A stretch of DNA of 64,000 bases from Actinomycetes bacterium (lineage in GTDB: Bacteria; Actinomycetota; Acidimicrobiia; Acidimicrobiales; Acidimicrobiaceae): contig JAKAZZ010000009.1 in NCBI GenBank assembly GCA_021826315.1, forward strand, positions 1 through 64,000, in the 5' to 3' direction. How positions within the stretch are numbered: the stretch's first letter is position 1; the number at the start of each line of letters is the position of its first letter. Positions 36,844 to 45,518 of this stretch are shown here, in pieces. The position numbers were made by a program, and so were the translations under genes. A model generated the notes under the pieces. The model searched no databases, was not told the DNA's origin, and worked only from the letters and a program-made list of their open reading frames with translations.

Positions 36844-37833
36844 CTAGTAGAAGGTGCATCGGCAACGATGGCGCGGCGAATCTTTGTATATCTTCTCCCT
36901 TCCCATGGTCCATAGGAGTTGATCGAGTTCGCGCGGTGATATTGAGATTGCGTGTACTTCGTTTAGAGCACCCACTATCGATTCGCAGGCCACCACTGTT
37001 GCGCTGCGAAGTTCGACCTCTTCGCTGCTCCCTCCTTCCAATATTTCACTATCCGCAATCATTCGAGTAAGTTCGTTGCTGTATTTGAGAACTCCTTCGA
37101 CGCGAAGGAGATTGGGAAGTACGTTATCTGCAAAAATAGTCAGGCGATTTAGATCATCAAAGGGTCTAAGGTCTTCACTTGCGACGAGTGCGATGTCGCT
37201 CGCTGTTATCTGTGCACGCTTGTAGAAGTACGTCGTCTGTGTTCCTTCTATAGTTTTGTCGTCGAAAAATGGCATTTTGATAAGGTTGCTGATCAGCGTT
37301 GCGGCGCTTCGATCCGCCTCCTCGATTAGGTGGATCGCCCGACCGTCGTAGCCATCTAAGAGGAAATGGCCAAGTTGGAAAAGTGCGATGCGGTAAAGGT
37401 CCATCAATTCTCTAGCTTCGCCATTTGTCTCCTGACCAACGATCTCCGCGACCTTGTCAGTAGTAAGCGATGTGAGTGCTGCTGGCCCGGGGATTCCAAA
37501 TTCTCTGCAGTACTTCGATAGAGCGATTGCAATGGAGACCGCGCCGGATTTGTCACCGATCTTTCTAAGGTGCGGAAACCACCCTGAGCCAAAGTTGATG
37601 GTATCGGCGATTAGAACGTAATAGATCTTTTTGTCAAGATCTTCTGATCCAAGAAACATGTCGTTGTCGACTGTGCCAATGACGCTCAGGTCGACTCTGG
37701 CAATCTTGTTTGCAAAGGCGCTGATGGCTCGTTCGTCGATGGAAAGGTGTTTGAGATCCCTAGTTCGCTCAAGGCAACTCATCCGGACGTGCTCGTATGG
37801 TGGTATGTTTCTAACTTCGAGTGGTGTAGTCAT
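36844..37833 (-). CDS. Queuosine salvage protein (QNG1/DUF2419-like)
   Basis: Predicted queuosine 5'-phosphate N-glycosylase type protein that frees queuine from salvaged queuosine nucleotides. From ATG 37833 it has 329 residues; that start has GGAAGG five bases upstream, while a TTG at 37851 lacks one. Diagnostic segments are VLIADTINFGSGWFPHLRK (about 80-98), FFDDKTIEG, TTYFYKRAQITASDIAL, LTIFADNVLPNLLRVEGVL, SEEVELRSATVVACESI and the C-terminal LDQLLWTMG, all matching the eukaryotic and bacterial QNG1 pattern. The gene is isolated by 273 bases from the etfB start. Whether this organism makes or only salvages queuine cannot be seen here. Confidence 0.85.
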   Translation of the reverse strand: MTTPLEVRNIPPYEHVRMSCLERTRDLKHLSIDERAISAFANKIARVDLSVIGTVDNDMFLGSEDLDKKIYYVLIADTINFGSGWFPHLRKIGDKSGAVSIAIALSKYCREFGIPGPAALTSLTTDKVAEIVGQETNGEARELMDLYRIALFQLGHFLLDGYDGRAIHLIEEADRSAATLISNLIKMPFFDDKTIEGTQTTYFYKRAQITASDIALVASEDLRPFDDLNRLTIFADNVLPNLLRVEGVLKYSNELTRMIADSEILEGGSSEEVELRSATVVACESIVGALNEVHAISISPRELDQLLWTMGREKIYKDSPRHRCRCTFY

Positions 37834-38781
37834 CGATGCCTTCCAACGCAAGTTTTATTTGCAAATTTCAACCTAACCTTAGGCCAAGATCGGTGAACTT
37901 AACGTACGGGAAATTGCTTGCCAAACACAACACGAAACTCTGATGTGCTTTGAGGCTTGCAACGCAATCAACGATTCGAAGAGTAATTCGGAATGCCACC
38001 AAGGCGGATGCGCCTTCTTCTACGTGGATGCCATTGGGTCCATGCGAAGATCTTGGCTCTCGCCTCCTTTTTAATGAAGAGAATGGACCTGATAGACGAG
38101 CTTTCACCGCACTTTCCAAAAGTGAGCCATTCGCTCATTTCAAAACTGAGCCACCCTCGAAAGTTGGAAAATGATTGAAATTGCAAAACCGGACAATCAA
38201 GCAGAGCTTTCATTTTACTGTTGGAGAAATACGGATATCAATAGCGAAGGGACTTGGTATGTCAGGCAAAACCGTCTCGAAGATTCTCATTTCATGCGAA
38301 CCACCAAATTACGAGTTTGCTTGCTCTCCTGATGAAGGCGGCGATTCCCGGAAACGATATCTCAGATTATTCGTACGCTATAATCTCGTACCTAGGTTAT
38401 TTGGCGTTATCACTGGCGGATCTGGATCTTAGGTGACTTCCGTAGTGGTTGGTTTTTGAGATCTCCATAACCGATATTGGGTCATTTTTGATTGCACGGC
38501 TCAAACCTTCTACGTGACTTTTCTTCCCTTGGATTTGATTTACATTCCACTACCTTTTCTCTTTGAGTTAGGTGGGTCGGTGTCACTTACCATGGGTAAG
38601 TTCAGTTGCGCTTTACCCAAATTGAAATGCGCAAAGGTGGGCACTTGCCAGAAGTTATGATCAGAAGAATCACCCTCCATGAAGGTGGGGTTCGCTCGTT
38701 CGCAATTCGGTGTCTAGGGTTAAAGGTTGAAATTGTTTTATTTGACACTTGGCTCTATCTGTAAAAGATCAACAATGAGAA
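37834..38781. other. Long intergenic region, no supported gene
   Basis: About 950 bases between divergent genes. A plus-strand frame at 38175-38432 has a helix-turn-helix-like stretch (ISIAKGLGMSGKTVSKIL) that recalls transposase or Xre-type helices, but no start signal or extended homology. Other frames are short. A small stem at 38680-38700 (CACCCTCC/GGTGGGG) lies about 90 bases before the aldo/keto reductase gene. Confidence 0.4.
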
Positions 38782-39669
38782 ATGCAGATGGAACTACGGT
38801 CGGAAGGTTATATTTTGGAAAAACTTGGTGGTAGGTTCAATATTGGTGGTTCGCTCGAGGTCAATCGACTCGGGTTTGGAGCTATGAGAATTACGGGAGC
38901 TGGAGTTTGGGGCGAACCCAAGGATAGAGCAGGCGCGATTTCGGTACTTCGCAAGGTGGTCGAGCTTGGAATGGATTTCATCGATACCGCAGATAGTTAC
39001 GGACCCTACGTCAGTGAAGAACTAATCAAAGAGGCACTTCATCCATATGGCTCAGGAGTGAAGATAGCTACCAAGGCAGGCTTAGTTCGAACGGGACCGA
39101 ATGAGTGGCACCCCGTTGGTCGTCCAGAGTACCTACGGCAAGAGCTTGAGATGAGTCTAAGGCGCTTGGGTGTTGAGCGAATTGACCTGTTTCAACTTCA
39201 CCGCATCGACCCAAAGGTTGACCTCGCTGATCAGATAGGCCTTCTCAGTGATCTGCAACGGGAAGGAAAGGTAGATCGTATCGGTCTTTCTGAAGTGAGC
39301 GTTGGAGATATCTTAGAAGCCTCTAAGTTTGCCAAGATTGACACGGTGCAGAATCTCTACAACTTGGTGAACCGGTCGTCCGAGGCAGTACTTGAGTACT
39401 GTGATGCGAATGGGATTGGATTCATCCCGTGGTTCCCAATTCAGATGGGTTCGCTAGCTGGAGACTCTGGAGTTGTTGGTGACATTGCTAAGGAGTTAGA
39501 TGCTACGCCGGCGCAGGTATCCTTGGCTTGGTTGCTTCAGCGATCTAAAGTTATGCTTCCAATTCCTGGAACATCTTCGGTTGAGCACCTTATTGAAAAC
39601 GCCGCCGCGGATAAAGTGACTCTTTCGGATGAGCAGTTCAAGCGTCTATTCGAAATCGGTAATAAATAA
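38782..39669 (+). CDS. Aldo/keto reductase
   Basis: NADPH-dependent oxidoreductase of 295 residues with an (alpha/beta)8 barrel. The catalytic tetrad is present: Asp in FIDTADSYG, Tyr in the same [11 protein letters not shown] segment, Lys in KIATKAGL and His in LFQLHRIDP. The NADPH-binding C-terminus has [21 protein letters not shown]. The fold resembles AKR subfamily members such as YdbC/pyridoxal reductases. The N-terminal 18 residues are poorly conserved; an ATG at 38788 or a later start is possible. It is convergent with the LysR gene and not clearly part of an operon. Substrate unknown. Confidence 0.9.
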   Translation: MQMELRSEGYILEKLGGRFNIGGSLEVNRLGFGAMRITGAGVWGEPKDRAGAISVLRKVVELGMDFIDTADSYGPYVSEELIKEALHPYGSGVKIATKAGLVRTGPNEWHPVGRPEYLRQELEMSLRRLGVERIDLFQLHRIDPKVDLADQIGLLSDLQREGKVDRIGLSEVSVGDILEASKFAKIDTVQNLYNLVNRSSEAVLEYCDANGIGFIPWFPIQMGSLAGDSGVVGDIAKELDATPAQVSLAWLLQRSKVMLPIPGTSSVEHLIENAAADKVTLSDEQFKRLFEIGNK

Positions 39670-39984
39670 TCTAGAGGGACAGAATTTTGAATCTGAGATA
39701 ACATTCGAAAACTGTATCCACTCTAAATTATTGATTTCAGATCATTTGTGAAATCGAAAAAGTTTAATGGTGGGAGATCCCTGCGGGTAGCAGCTCCCAC
39801 TATTGCTTTACAACCCCATTCGCGATAATTTGCAACTCGGTAATTTTGCAATTCTTTCGATTCGGCTCTTGGAATTAAGGCGTCGTCTGAATTGAATCGA
39901 GTTTCTCGGGGAGCATAGTCCTGTTGTGGTGCGAACCTTTGTGGGTTGTACCCTCTTACTTGACAGTCAAAGGGGCTAATGCCG
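39670..39984. other. Convergent intergenic gap
   Basis: 315 bases between the converging aldo/keto reductase and LysR genes. I see nothing that looks like a gene; no strong terminator stem was recognised. Confidence 0.4.
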
Positions 39985-40902
39985 CTATTCAGATTCGGAT
40001 TCTTTTGCAATCTTTAAGAACTTTTGCGTAGGTTCATCAAGTTCAAACTCGTTGATCCAAAGGGCGCGAATTTCTCGCGATAGTGACAGTCCTGCGATTT
40101 CGACTTCCACCATCCTTTCACGTTCGATGTCCTCACGAACGGCTAACCAGCTAATTACCGCAGGTCCTAGTCGTCCTTCAATTGCGGATTTGATAGCAGT
40201 AGTGGACGAGAGTTCAGCAACGGGGGTTACCAGTTTTCCAAAGGGCTTGATCGATCGTTCTAGGACTTCACGGGTTCCTGAGCCTCTTTCTCGGAGTACA
40301 AGGGGAGTCTTTGCAAGTTGATCTATGGAGACAGTCCGATTCCCGACCGTCCAGGGGTGATTCGGAGCAACAACGACTACGAGTCGGTCGTGATATACGA
40401 CCTGCGAGGCGAGTTCTTTGGGGTATTCAATCCCTTCAACGAAGGCTAGATTTACCTTTCCGGCTGTTACGAGACGTATTACATCAGAAGAGTTACCCAT
40501 AGTGATGGCAACAGTGAATGTTGGGTCATGGTCGTGCAGCTTTACGATCCATTTTGGTACAAGGTATTCGGCGACGGTCATGCTTGCACCAACTTTCAGG
40601 TGCGAGCTCTTTCCGTTTCTAAGTGCGCTGGAACCGATTTGAAGGTTAGAAATAGCCACCAAGACTGCTTCTGCCCACTCTAATACTGCTATTCCGTTTG
40701 GAGTTAGGTGGGCTCGACCGCTGGTGCGATCGATTAATGTTAGCCCTAGTACTCTCTCGAGCTCCTTAAGTCTCATGCTCGCAGCTGGTTGGCTGATCCT
40801 GTGAAAAATGGCAGCTTCAGTAATTGATCCAAGGAGAGAAACGCTCCTAAGTAGATCAAGCGAAAGGGCATCGGGAATTGGTTCGTTCAATGGCATAAGC
40901 AA
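39985..40902 (-). CDS. LysR-family transcriptional regulator
   Basis: A 305-residue LysR regulator. The winged helix occupies about residues 10-70: LSLDLLRSVSLLGSITEAA, then SQPAASMRLKELERVLGLTL. The effector domain (about 95-300) contains LKVGASMTVAEYLVPKW, VVVVAPNHPW and LVLRERGSGTREVLER, typical of the CysB/CbbR-like group that senses small anions. ATG 40902 is the start. It was originally divergent from a YeiH-type transporter gene, as the nearby duplicated segment shows, and LysR-yeiH pairs of this kind occur in many bacteria. A 5' remnant of this gene exists at 43147-43283. Confidence 0.92.
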   Translation of the reverse strand: MLMPLNEPIPDALSLDLLRSVSLLGSITEAAIFHRISQPAASMRLKELERVLGLTLIDRTSGRAHLTPNGIAVLEWAEAVLVAISNLQIGSSALRNGKSSHLKVGASMTVAEYLVPKWIVKLHDHDPTFTVAITMGNSSDVIRLVTAGKVNLAFVEGIEYPKELASQVVYHDRLVVVVAPNHPWTVGNRTVSIDQLAKTPLVLRERGSGTREVLERSIKPFGKLVTPVAELSSTTAIKSAIEGRLGPAVISWLAVREDIERERMVEVEIAGLSLSREIRALWINEFELDEPTQKFLKIAKESESE

Positions 40903-41053
40903 TTCTTATAATACCATAACTAATGGGGTCATAAAGGCTCTGTGTGAGTGCGTATCTTGTTTTACATCGACCCTAATGTAATTTCCTCGGGTACAAGTGA
41001 GCCGAAAAATAATGTTGAAAGGAGTCGTTACTCGCCAACTCGCATTGCATCAA
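40760..41053 (+). repeat. Left copy of lysR-yeiH divergent promoter duplication
   Basis: A segment of about 294 bases covering the first ~48 codons of lysR, the intergenic promoter and the first 35 codons of a yeiH-type gene. It is repeated in the same orientation at 43147-43440 at about 88% identity by eye, without sizeable gaps. Here the lysR side is intact and the yeiH side is broken. Confidence 0.9.
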
Positions 41054-41058
41054 CTTGA
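40948..41058 (+). pseudogene. 5' remnant of the yeiH-type transporter gene
   Basis: GTG 40948 opens a 36-codon frame reading RILFYIDPNV, then NNVERSRYSPTRIAS, followed by TGA. It matches the first 36 codons of the intact gene at 43336 (RILFYMDPNV, NNVEKSRYSPTRIAS), with mostly conservative or synonymous changes, so homology stops abruptly just before the stop codon. Confidence 0.85.
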
Positions 41059-41244
41059 AATGCAATTCGGGGTTAAGTAAAAGCTTCAGAAGATTCTTCC
41101 TCTAACTTTTCCGACACGACTCACCATTGGCGCTGCGGTAACCGGTGTTGATTTTATTAAAGAATTCTGGGGTTTAGGAAGAGCCAGAACTCCTCCTGGT
41201 ATGTTCTAGACAAAATGGGCCATCGCGTCGAGAGCAATTACAAC

Positions 41245-41282
41245 GTTACATGTAACTTGACATCGGTGAAGTTACATGTAAC
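41245..41282. promoter_or_regulatory. Twin-palindrome operator/promoter of mazEF-type genes
   Basis: The perfect palindrome GTTACATGTAAC occurs twice, at 41245-41256 and 41271-41282, 26 bases centre to centre (two to three helical turns). A TTGACA hexamer at 41257-41262 sits between them; a weak -10 (around TAACAA, 41279-41284) would place the transcript start at or just before ATG 41292, suggesting leaderless mRNA. Autorepression by the antitoxin is the likely use. Confidence 0.8.
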
Positions 41283-41291
41283 AATTGGTCC

Positions 41292-41507
41292 ATGCCTACG
41301 GAGAAAACGCCACCTACGAAGCTCCGAGTTGAAGCCCACCGGGCTCGTCTTCGCGCCCAGGGTCTACGCCCTATTCAGATCTGGGTACCCGACGTGCGAT
41401 CGCAGCAGTTCGTTAGCCAGGCGCATCTCCAGTCCCTCGCCGTGGCCCAATCGACCCACGCCGCTGACGACCAGTTCTACATTGACTCAATCTCTGACGA
41501 CCTTTAG
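41292..41507 (+). CDS. MazE-like antitoxin (DUF3018 type)
   Basis: A 71-residue antitoxin. The first half is basic with LRVEAHRARLRAQGLRPIQI followed by WVPDVRSQQF, the pattern of the DUF3018/antitoxin-MazE group, where this part forms the DNA-binding ribbon. The acidic C-terminus ending in SISDDL would wrap the toxin. The start ATG 41292 lies 10 bases after the second operator palindrome with no Shine-Dalgarno, consistent with a leaderless start. Its TAG overlaps the toxin GTG by one base. Located in the small island between the two lysR-yeiH segments. Confidence 0.85.
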   Translation: MPTEKTPPTKLRVEAHRARLRAQGLRPIQIWVPDVRSQQFVSQAHLQSLAVAQSTHAADDQFYIDSISDDL

Positions 41508-41836
41508 TGAGGCGCGGCGAGATTTGGACCGTAGCTGGCGGAGCCGGTTATCTCTCTAAACCACGACCGGTGGTGATAGTTCAGGACGACCATTTTGACG
41601 CCACAGACTCCTTGACGGTGTGCGCATTCACGACGGATCCTACCGAGGCGCCGCTATTTCGACTCCCGATCGAGACTTCGGAGACCAACGGCTCAAGCGA
41701 GCAGTGCAATCTCATGGTTGACAAGATCACGACAGTCCGACGGTCGAATCTTGGCCGGAAGATTGGGGAACTATCGCGGCTGGATCAGGTTCAACTAGAC
41801 CGCGCGATGATTGTATTCCTCGGGCTTGGTGGGTGA
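41507..41836 (+). CDS. MazF/PemK-type endoribonuclease toxin
   Basis: A 109-residue MazF-family toxin, expected to cut mRNA at short sequence motifs. Typical features are the N-terminal MRRGEIWTVAGG, the KPRPVVIVQDDHF strand with the conserved Arg-Pro, and CNLMVDKITTVRRSNLG with the catalytic-region residues, then a C-terminal helix LSRLDQVQLDRAMIVFLGL. GTG 41507 starts it in a one-base overlap with mazE. All conserved parts are present and no stop interrupts it, so it should be active unless neutralised. The TA pair is one of the few intact items in an otherwise decayed island. Confidence 0.9.
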   Translation: MRRGEIWTVAGGAGYLSKPRPVVIVQDDHFDATDSLTVCAFTTDPTEAPLFRLPIETSETNGSSEQCNLMVDKITTVRRSNLGRKIGELSRLDQVQLDRAMIVFLGLGG

Positions 41837-42055
41837 ATCCGTATTACTCATCCTTCGCCGGCCGCGCGACAACATTCGACGGTTTATGTCGAATTAGCGC
41901 GCCACCGCGATGACGTTAAAATCATCTCGGATGACGCCGAGCACGGCGTCGTAACGTTGGTCAATCTAGCTCGTCGCCCACAGGATGGGCCACCTTCTCA
42001 ACTTGAAGTCAAGGCCTGCCGAAGTTGTGCATTAGCGTAACGTTAGGGTCTGCAC

Positions 42056-42524
42056 ATGATTCCCTCCTCCACCGATTTCAATTTCATATTCGCCCCCTAG
42101 ACCGGTCATAACAAAATGCTGGTCGACCCGATCGATCCCCTCTGCTCGAAATGGGTTTACTTCGATGCAACGGACGAATCCCCACCGATTCCCTATGAAG
42201 TAGGGCACATACATTACATGTACGTTGCTCTACATACCTGGAGGTGACCCCTCTGAGGGCTTCACGCTTCGATTCTATGAACCGGCCACATCGACGTGGC
42301 GCATTTGGTGGAGTTCAACTCGGTCTCTTGGAATCTTGGAGATACCACTGGTCGGGCAAATGACCGATGGCAACGGCGTCTTTGAATGTGATGAAGTGCT
42401 CGCCGGCAAACCAGCGAAGGTCAGGTTCGGGTGGTTGAGCGACCCTGTGACGCCGCGGTGGCAGCGGGCGTTTGCATTTGACGCGGGAGTTACGTGGCGA
42501 CCTGAACTGACGATGGCTTTCTAG
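42056..42524 (+). pseudogene. Broken DUF1579-like gene
   Basis: Two reading frames together spell a DUF1579-type protein of about 155 residues. Frame one begins ATG 42056, has FNFIFAP, then TAG at 42098-42100 where relatives have Trp, and continues TGHNKMLVDPIDP. A +1 shift near 42221-42230 leads to the second frame: GFTLRFYEPATSTWRIWW, GNGVFECDEVLAG and RAFAFDAGVTWRPELTMAF. The stop and the frameshift mean it is not functional. The C-terminal 99 codons alone are open (42225-42524). Function of the family is unknown. Confidence 0.75.
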
Positions 42525-42744
42525 CGAGTTACCTCGTAGGCGGGAACGAAACTTCTAAGTTCAGATTTGGTTGGCGGGTTCAAGGGGTCATCGCAACGAT
42601 GCGAACGTTTGCCCCGAATCTGACAGTCCAATTGTCTTTTTTGTGACGGTGGCCATCGAACCTGTCGACTGACCGAGGTCTTCGACTTTGTTCGCCTATG
42701 ACATTGGCTGACCGTTTCGGGTCCTTTTGTTCAATCTCTATCGA

Positions 42745-43146
42745 GACGGTTGCGCTAGCAAATCAACCAACGAAGAGATGCGGAGAATGTTTCCAGAACG
42801 CTCGTGGACGTCCGTCAGCGCCAGATTTGTTGGGTCCACGAAGTGTAGTGCCCAACAACGTCCGGTGACGTCCTCTCGCGTTTGAATTCGTGCCTAGACA
42901 GTCGGCTAGACCCAGGATCGTTTCGGGGTCGGGTCGCTATTTGGTTTCGAGGGGCCTACAGTGAGGTGCTTTATCGCGCGGGCTGGTCCAACGAGGAACT
43001 CGATGATTCCGGCGTCGATCTCCGACCCTCCACGCGATCCGAACGACAGGTCGGTCTGAAACGTCAACTGAGCCAGATCGTGGAGAGATGCGCCGGGATT
43101 CTCGGCCATGTGTCTGAGTGTATCCCATTGCACGAGGCTGAGTCCC
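42745..43146 (-). pseudogene. Decayed MarR-family regulator
   Basis: On the minus strand the segment directly next to the lysR remnant reads LGLSLVQWDTLRHMAENPGA, then LHDLAQLTFQTDLSFGS, then a blurred wing with GPARAIKHLT. This matches the helix-turn-helix half of MarR regulators. Another frame further on has LALTDVHERS, like a MarR C-terminal helix. Its own N-terminus is missing, frames shift inside, and the first codons are replaced by lysR sequence, so this is a truncated pseudogene. Confidence 0.6.
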
Positions 43147-43283
43147 AGCTCCTTAAGTCTCATGGTCGCAGCTGGTTGGCTAATCCTGTGAAAAATGGCG
43201 GCCTCGGTAATTTATCCAAGGAGTGAAACGCTCCTCAGTAAATCAAGCGAAAGGGCATCGGGTATTGGTTCATTCAAAGCCAT
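43147..43283 (-). pseudogene. 5' remnant of lysR
   Basis: ATG (minus) at 43283 begins ALNEPIPDALSLDLLRSVSLLG, the start of the intact LysR with Pro2 changed to Ala, but codon 24 is TAA (43212-43214) where the intact gene has TCA. The frame then continues ITEAAIFHRISQPAATMRLKEL before passing into MarR-like sequence at 43146. It is clearly non-functional. Confidence 0.85.
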
Positions 43284-43440
43284 AAGCAATCCTTATAATA
43301 CCATAATGCAGGCGGGTCATAGGGGCCCCTTGTGAGTGCGTATCTTGTTTTACATGGACCCAAATGTAACTTCCTCGGATACAGATCAGCTGAATAATAA
43401 TGTGGAAAAGAGCCGTTACTCTCCAACTCGCATCGCATCA
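43147..43440 (+). repeat. Right copy of lysR-yeiH divergent promoter duplication
   Basis: Direct repeat of 40760-41053. Here the yeiH side continues into the full transporter gene, and the lysR side is cut to about 45 codons with a nonsense mutation. The shared TTATAATACCATAA stretch in the middle probably belongs to the original divergent promoters. Confidence 0.9.
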
Positions 43441-44433
43441 CTGGTTCCAGGAGTTGGTGCTGCGGCCTTAATAACTGCTGTAGCGACATATTTGGGTCAC
43501 CTAGTGCCAATCGTTGGCGCACCCGTCTTCGCGATTCTCATTGGGGCCTTATCGACAGTTTTCATCAAATTGCCGTCATCGTACACCCCAGGAATTCGCT
43601 TTACTTCGCGTAGCGTTCTTCAGACTTCGGTAGTTCTCCTGGGGCTTGGCCTTTCCCTCTCTGAGGTCTTGAGAGTAGGGGCTACGTCGCTACCAGTGTT
43701 AGCTGGAACGCTCATAGCAGCTATCGGTGGTGGATTTATCGTCGGGCGCCTTTTAAAGATCGAGCCAGATATTTCGCTATTAATCTCAGTTGGAACGGGA
43801 ATTTGCGGAGCTTCAGCTATCGCAGCAATGAGCGCGACGATCGAAGCAACCGAATCCGAGATCGCTTATTCAATTGCAACCATCTTCACCTTCAACGTGG
43901 CTGCTGTTTTGACATTTCCACTTTTGGGCCATCTGATTGGAATGAGTCCTCGGTCATTCGGCCTCTTCGCGGGAACTGCTGTAAATGACATGTCGTCGGT
44001 TGTAGCCGCTGCAACAGTCTTTTCCGGTGCTTCTGTTGGCTATGCGGTAATAGTAAAGTTGACCCGAACACTCGCCATAGTACCTTTAACGGTTGGAACT
44101 GCACTCATTCGCCAGCGTCGAAGCGAAGATCTAGAGACTTCATCGTTCGCACTATTCTTTCGTCAATTGCGCAAAGGGTTCCCTCCGTTTATCCTCTTCT
44201 TTCTTGTTGCCGTGGCGGTTAGCTCCGTCGGTATCGTACCAACCTTTATTCGAAGCCACGTTTCTACAGTCGCCACAGTCATGATCACAGGCGCATTGGC
44301 AGCGATTGGATTATCTACTCGATTTGACCAGATTAGGCGAGCTGGTTTTAAGCCCTTGGCGATGGGGGCAATTCTTTGGATTGCAGTAGCTGGAATTAGT
44401 TTGTCCCTCCAGACATTTCTTCACATCAAGTAG
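43336..44433 (+). CDS. YeiH/UPF0324 family membrane protein (putative sulfate exporter)
   Basis: An integral membrane protein of 365 residues with about ten hydrophobic segments starting near residue 35. Family markers are VVLLGLGLSLSEVL, SVGTGICGASAIAAMSATI (the re-entrant GICGxSA motif), YSIATIFTFNVAAVLTFPLLGH, GTAVNDMSSVVAAA and the final AIGLSTRF segment. YeiH relatives are annotated as putative sulfate exporters and are often next to a LysR-type gene. I keep GTG 43336 as start since it is conserved in the duplicated copy, while the next ATG (43354) is ATC there. Substrate is not demonstrated for this branch. Confidence 0.9.
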   Translation: MRILFYMDPNVTSSDTDQLNNNVEKSRYSPTRIASLVPGVGAAALITAVATYLGHLVPIVGAPVFAILIGALSTVFIKLPSSYTPGIRFTSRSVLQTSVVLLGLGLSLSEVLRVGATSLPVLAGTLIAAIGGGFIVGRLLKIEPDISLLISVGTGICGASAIAAMSATIEATESEIAYSIATIFTFNVAAVLTFPLLGHLIGMSPRSFGLFAGTAVNDMSSVVAAATVFSGASVGYAVIVKLTRTLAIVPLTVGTALIRQRRSEDLETSSFALFFRQLRKGFPPFILFFLVAVAVSSVGIVPTFIRSHVSTVATVMITGALAAIGLSTRFDQIRRAGFKPLAMGAILWIAVAGISLSLQTFLHIK

Positions 44434-45433
44434 CCACTCGCGCCAATTTCGTTACCGTTTTTTGGTGACACCGCTGTTACGGAGGTTTGATCTATCGACC
44501 TCTTGAGCACCGGCTTCGGCCTCGCCAGAGACCTTAAACGGATTTATAATATTTTTCTGAACAGAAGTTGTGACGGACTTCAAATTCAACTGATGTGTGA
44601 GACTCCATTGAGATGGGCGTGTCGACATCAGGGGTTCTGAGTTGTCAAGTGCGGCGCGGATGGAGAAGTCTCAAAGAATGCGTTTATTTGCAACCTTTTT
44701 TATAGCAAATTCAGATATCAGAAGGACTAATTCGTTTTGAAACTCGAGTGACCTGTTTTCTTCTTGACATAATTCGGTGTAGATTTCCTGACGGCGAGAA
44801 TGCATTTACTTCACAAGTCTTTTCAGTGCATAATCTTTGTGTCGCCGATCGCTTTGGTGATATGCGCCAGAACCGATTTTAGGCTATGTAAGGAGATGAT
44901 TCACTCCGCAGGCGGTAGGTAGTAGTAACTATTCCTGATAAAGCGGTTCGTCAAATTGGGCACTTACGATACGCTTTTGTTATTTTGACGCATTCATGTT
45001 GCATAACCGTTGACTCAATTTCTTTCAATTTACTGACTTCGAAAGTTCATCGACGAACTCAGTGCAACGAGGATACTTATAGGCCGCAAGTGTCGCTATG
45101 CGAAATTCGGTAGGTCAACTTCGCTGACATGGCACCATGTTTTGAGTATTAGGTGGGCTTGGATGACTCCGTTACACTATTCGCCTTTGAGTTCTAATTA
45201 CCGCGCAGCTTCGCGAAACGTGGCGTGGCTCCCCTAGAGAGGGTATTTTCGACCTCACAGGACCGGAATCAGTAATAGTTTTAAGGGCATTTGAGCGCCA
45301 TTTTATGATAGGTACATACTGTTCAAAGGAGGAGGAAATCAGAGCAAAAGTGCACAAACGATGTTCTGCTATGGCGGTTATCTTCGAAGGAGAGATTTGG
45401 CTGAAGTTGCCGCCGTAAGCCTTTTTTAAATTA
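44434..45433. other. Long intergenic region, no gene recognised
   Basis: About 1 kb after the yeiH-type gene. AT-rich, many stops in all frames. A plus-strand frame ending near 45418 stays open for about 75 codons (RETWRG, then ERHFMIGTYCSKEEEIRAKV) but has no start codon at its head; a remnant of an unknown gene is possible. Confidence 0.4.
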
Positions 45434-45467
45434 GCAACTCCGGTTAGTCGTAACCAACCGGAGTTGC
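45434..45467 (-). terminator. Hairpin beyond the lectin/repeat protein gene
   Basis: GCAACTCCGGTT and AACCGGAGTTGC form a perfect 12-bp stem with a 10-base loop, 51 bases past the minus-strand stop. On the minus strand it is followed by TAATTTAAAAAAGG, so the U-tract is imperfect. Plausible terminator. Confidence 0.6.
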
Positions 45468-45518
45468 GATGAATACGTCCGCGCTTTCAAACGTGGTTAT
45501 CTCACTGTATTCGATAAG

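Noticed and set aside
38175-38432. Possible transposase or regulator with a helix-turn-helix-like stretch
   Set aside because: Only about 18 residues look helix-turn-helix-like; nothing before or after supports a gene, and no terminal repeats are seen.
42571-42600. Possible insertion-sequence end (GGTTCAAGGGGTCATCGCAA)
   Set aside because: It resembled an element end from memory, but I found no partner inverted repeat, transposase or target duplication in the island.
42882-43226. Plus-strand frame of 114 codons
   Set aside because: It is antisense to the MarR-type and lysR remnants, which explain the sequence better.
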